Shown piece after piece: positions 63,851-64,000 of a stretch of DNA of 64,000 nt; positions within the stretch are counted from its first letter, which is position 1, and the number at the start of each line of letters is the position of its first letter. Below the pieces are notes generated by a model. The model was given only the letters and a program-made list of their open reading frames with translations. It was not told where the DNA came from and ran no database searches. A program made the translations under genes and the position numbers. This stretch comes from Halicephalobus mephisto (lineage: Eukaryota > Nematoda > Chromadorea > Rhabditida > Panagrolaimidae): the NCBI GenBank assembly GCA_009193035.1, contig SWDT01000058.1, positions 248,001-312,000 on the forward strand, written 5' to 3'.

Positions 63851-64000
63851 CAAAATCCCGAGATCTTAATTCATTTACTACTGTAATGGAAATGTTCCCA
63901 GACCATAAATTTTTCGTCTACGCTCGTTAGAAGACAACGCCGAGCTTTTTGAAATAAATAATTTTATACTGCATTTCCCAAGTGCTTCATTTTTGTTACT

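Larger units (their letters stand above)
57859..64000. other. Gene-poor, repeat-dominated end of the window
   Basis: No gene is supported in the last 6 kb. It holds palindromic repeats (58030-58440 and 60395-60735), an A/T low-complexity block (about 61190-61760) and a minisatellite (about 62560-63850). The minus ORF at 59222-59668 partly consists of the hairpin repeat and is not credible as a gene. Around 58667 an exon-like AGATGG start after TTTTCAG ends within a few codons. Confidence 0.5.

Overview
This window is nuclear DNA of a nematode, probably a rhabditid. The reasons are compact genes with many 45-60 base introns, AT-rich spacers, a receptor-type guanylate cyclase, a multi-exon bestrophin, PIR-1 (the RNA phosphatase of worm small-RNA pathways), a glycosyltransferase-49 gene of the bgnt type, and one gene pair spaced like a worm operon. 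All exon structures below were read by eye from splice sites, reading phase and protein-family similarity. In these models TAG 3' splice sites outnumber CAG about 34 to 19, unlike the strong CAG preference of C. elegans. I could not name the species.

Layout. 0-0.5 kb: 3' end of a Gly/Pro-rich secreted-protein gene built from tandemly copied exons (+). 1.7-4.6 kb: bestrophin (-). 5.8-13.0 kb: a complete receptor with the LRP5/6 (Arrow) domain order (-). 14.5-15.7 kb: PIR-1 (-), divergent from gluconokinase (+, 16.1-16.9 kb). 17.0-21.2 kb: PACS sorting protein (-). 23.8-24.1 kb: a small gag-like ORF (+). 26.0-33.2 kb: receptor guanylate cyclase (-), with a dead Tc1-type transposon in one intron. 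35.0-35.8 kb: an unrecognised RIIa-like gene with an in-frame stop (-). 36.0-36.5 kb: an intron-containing H2B variant (+). 36.7-38.1 kb: GT49 glycosyltransferase (+), whose stop codon overlaps that of a seryl-tRNA-synthetase-like gene (-, 38.1-39.2 kb). That gene lies about 100 bases behind a MYST acetyltransferase (-, 39.3-41.8 kb), so the two may form an operon. 42.2-43.6 kb: FKBP/TPR immunophilin (+). 45.4-48.4 kb: mitochondrial basic amino-acid carrier (+). 48.6-50.0 kb: methionine aminopeptidase 2 (-). 50.8-51.9 kb: 3beta-HSD-like enzyme (-). 52-64 kb: gene-poor, repeat-rich DNA with a spliced-leader-like sequence, exon-like islands, two inverted arrays of palindromic repeats and a minisatellite.

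Function. The genes do not form one pathway. Several are membrane or secretory-route proteins (LRP, bestrophin, guanylate cyclase, PACS, GT49); others work in the nucleus or on RNA (PIR-1, H2B, MYST) or in mitochondria (carrier, possibly the SerRS-like protein). The most notable items are the LRP5/6-like receptor, the SL1-like sequence at 52.68 kb, the gag-like ORF, the intron-bearing H2B and the dispersed palindromic repeats.
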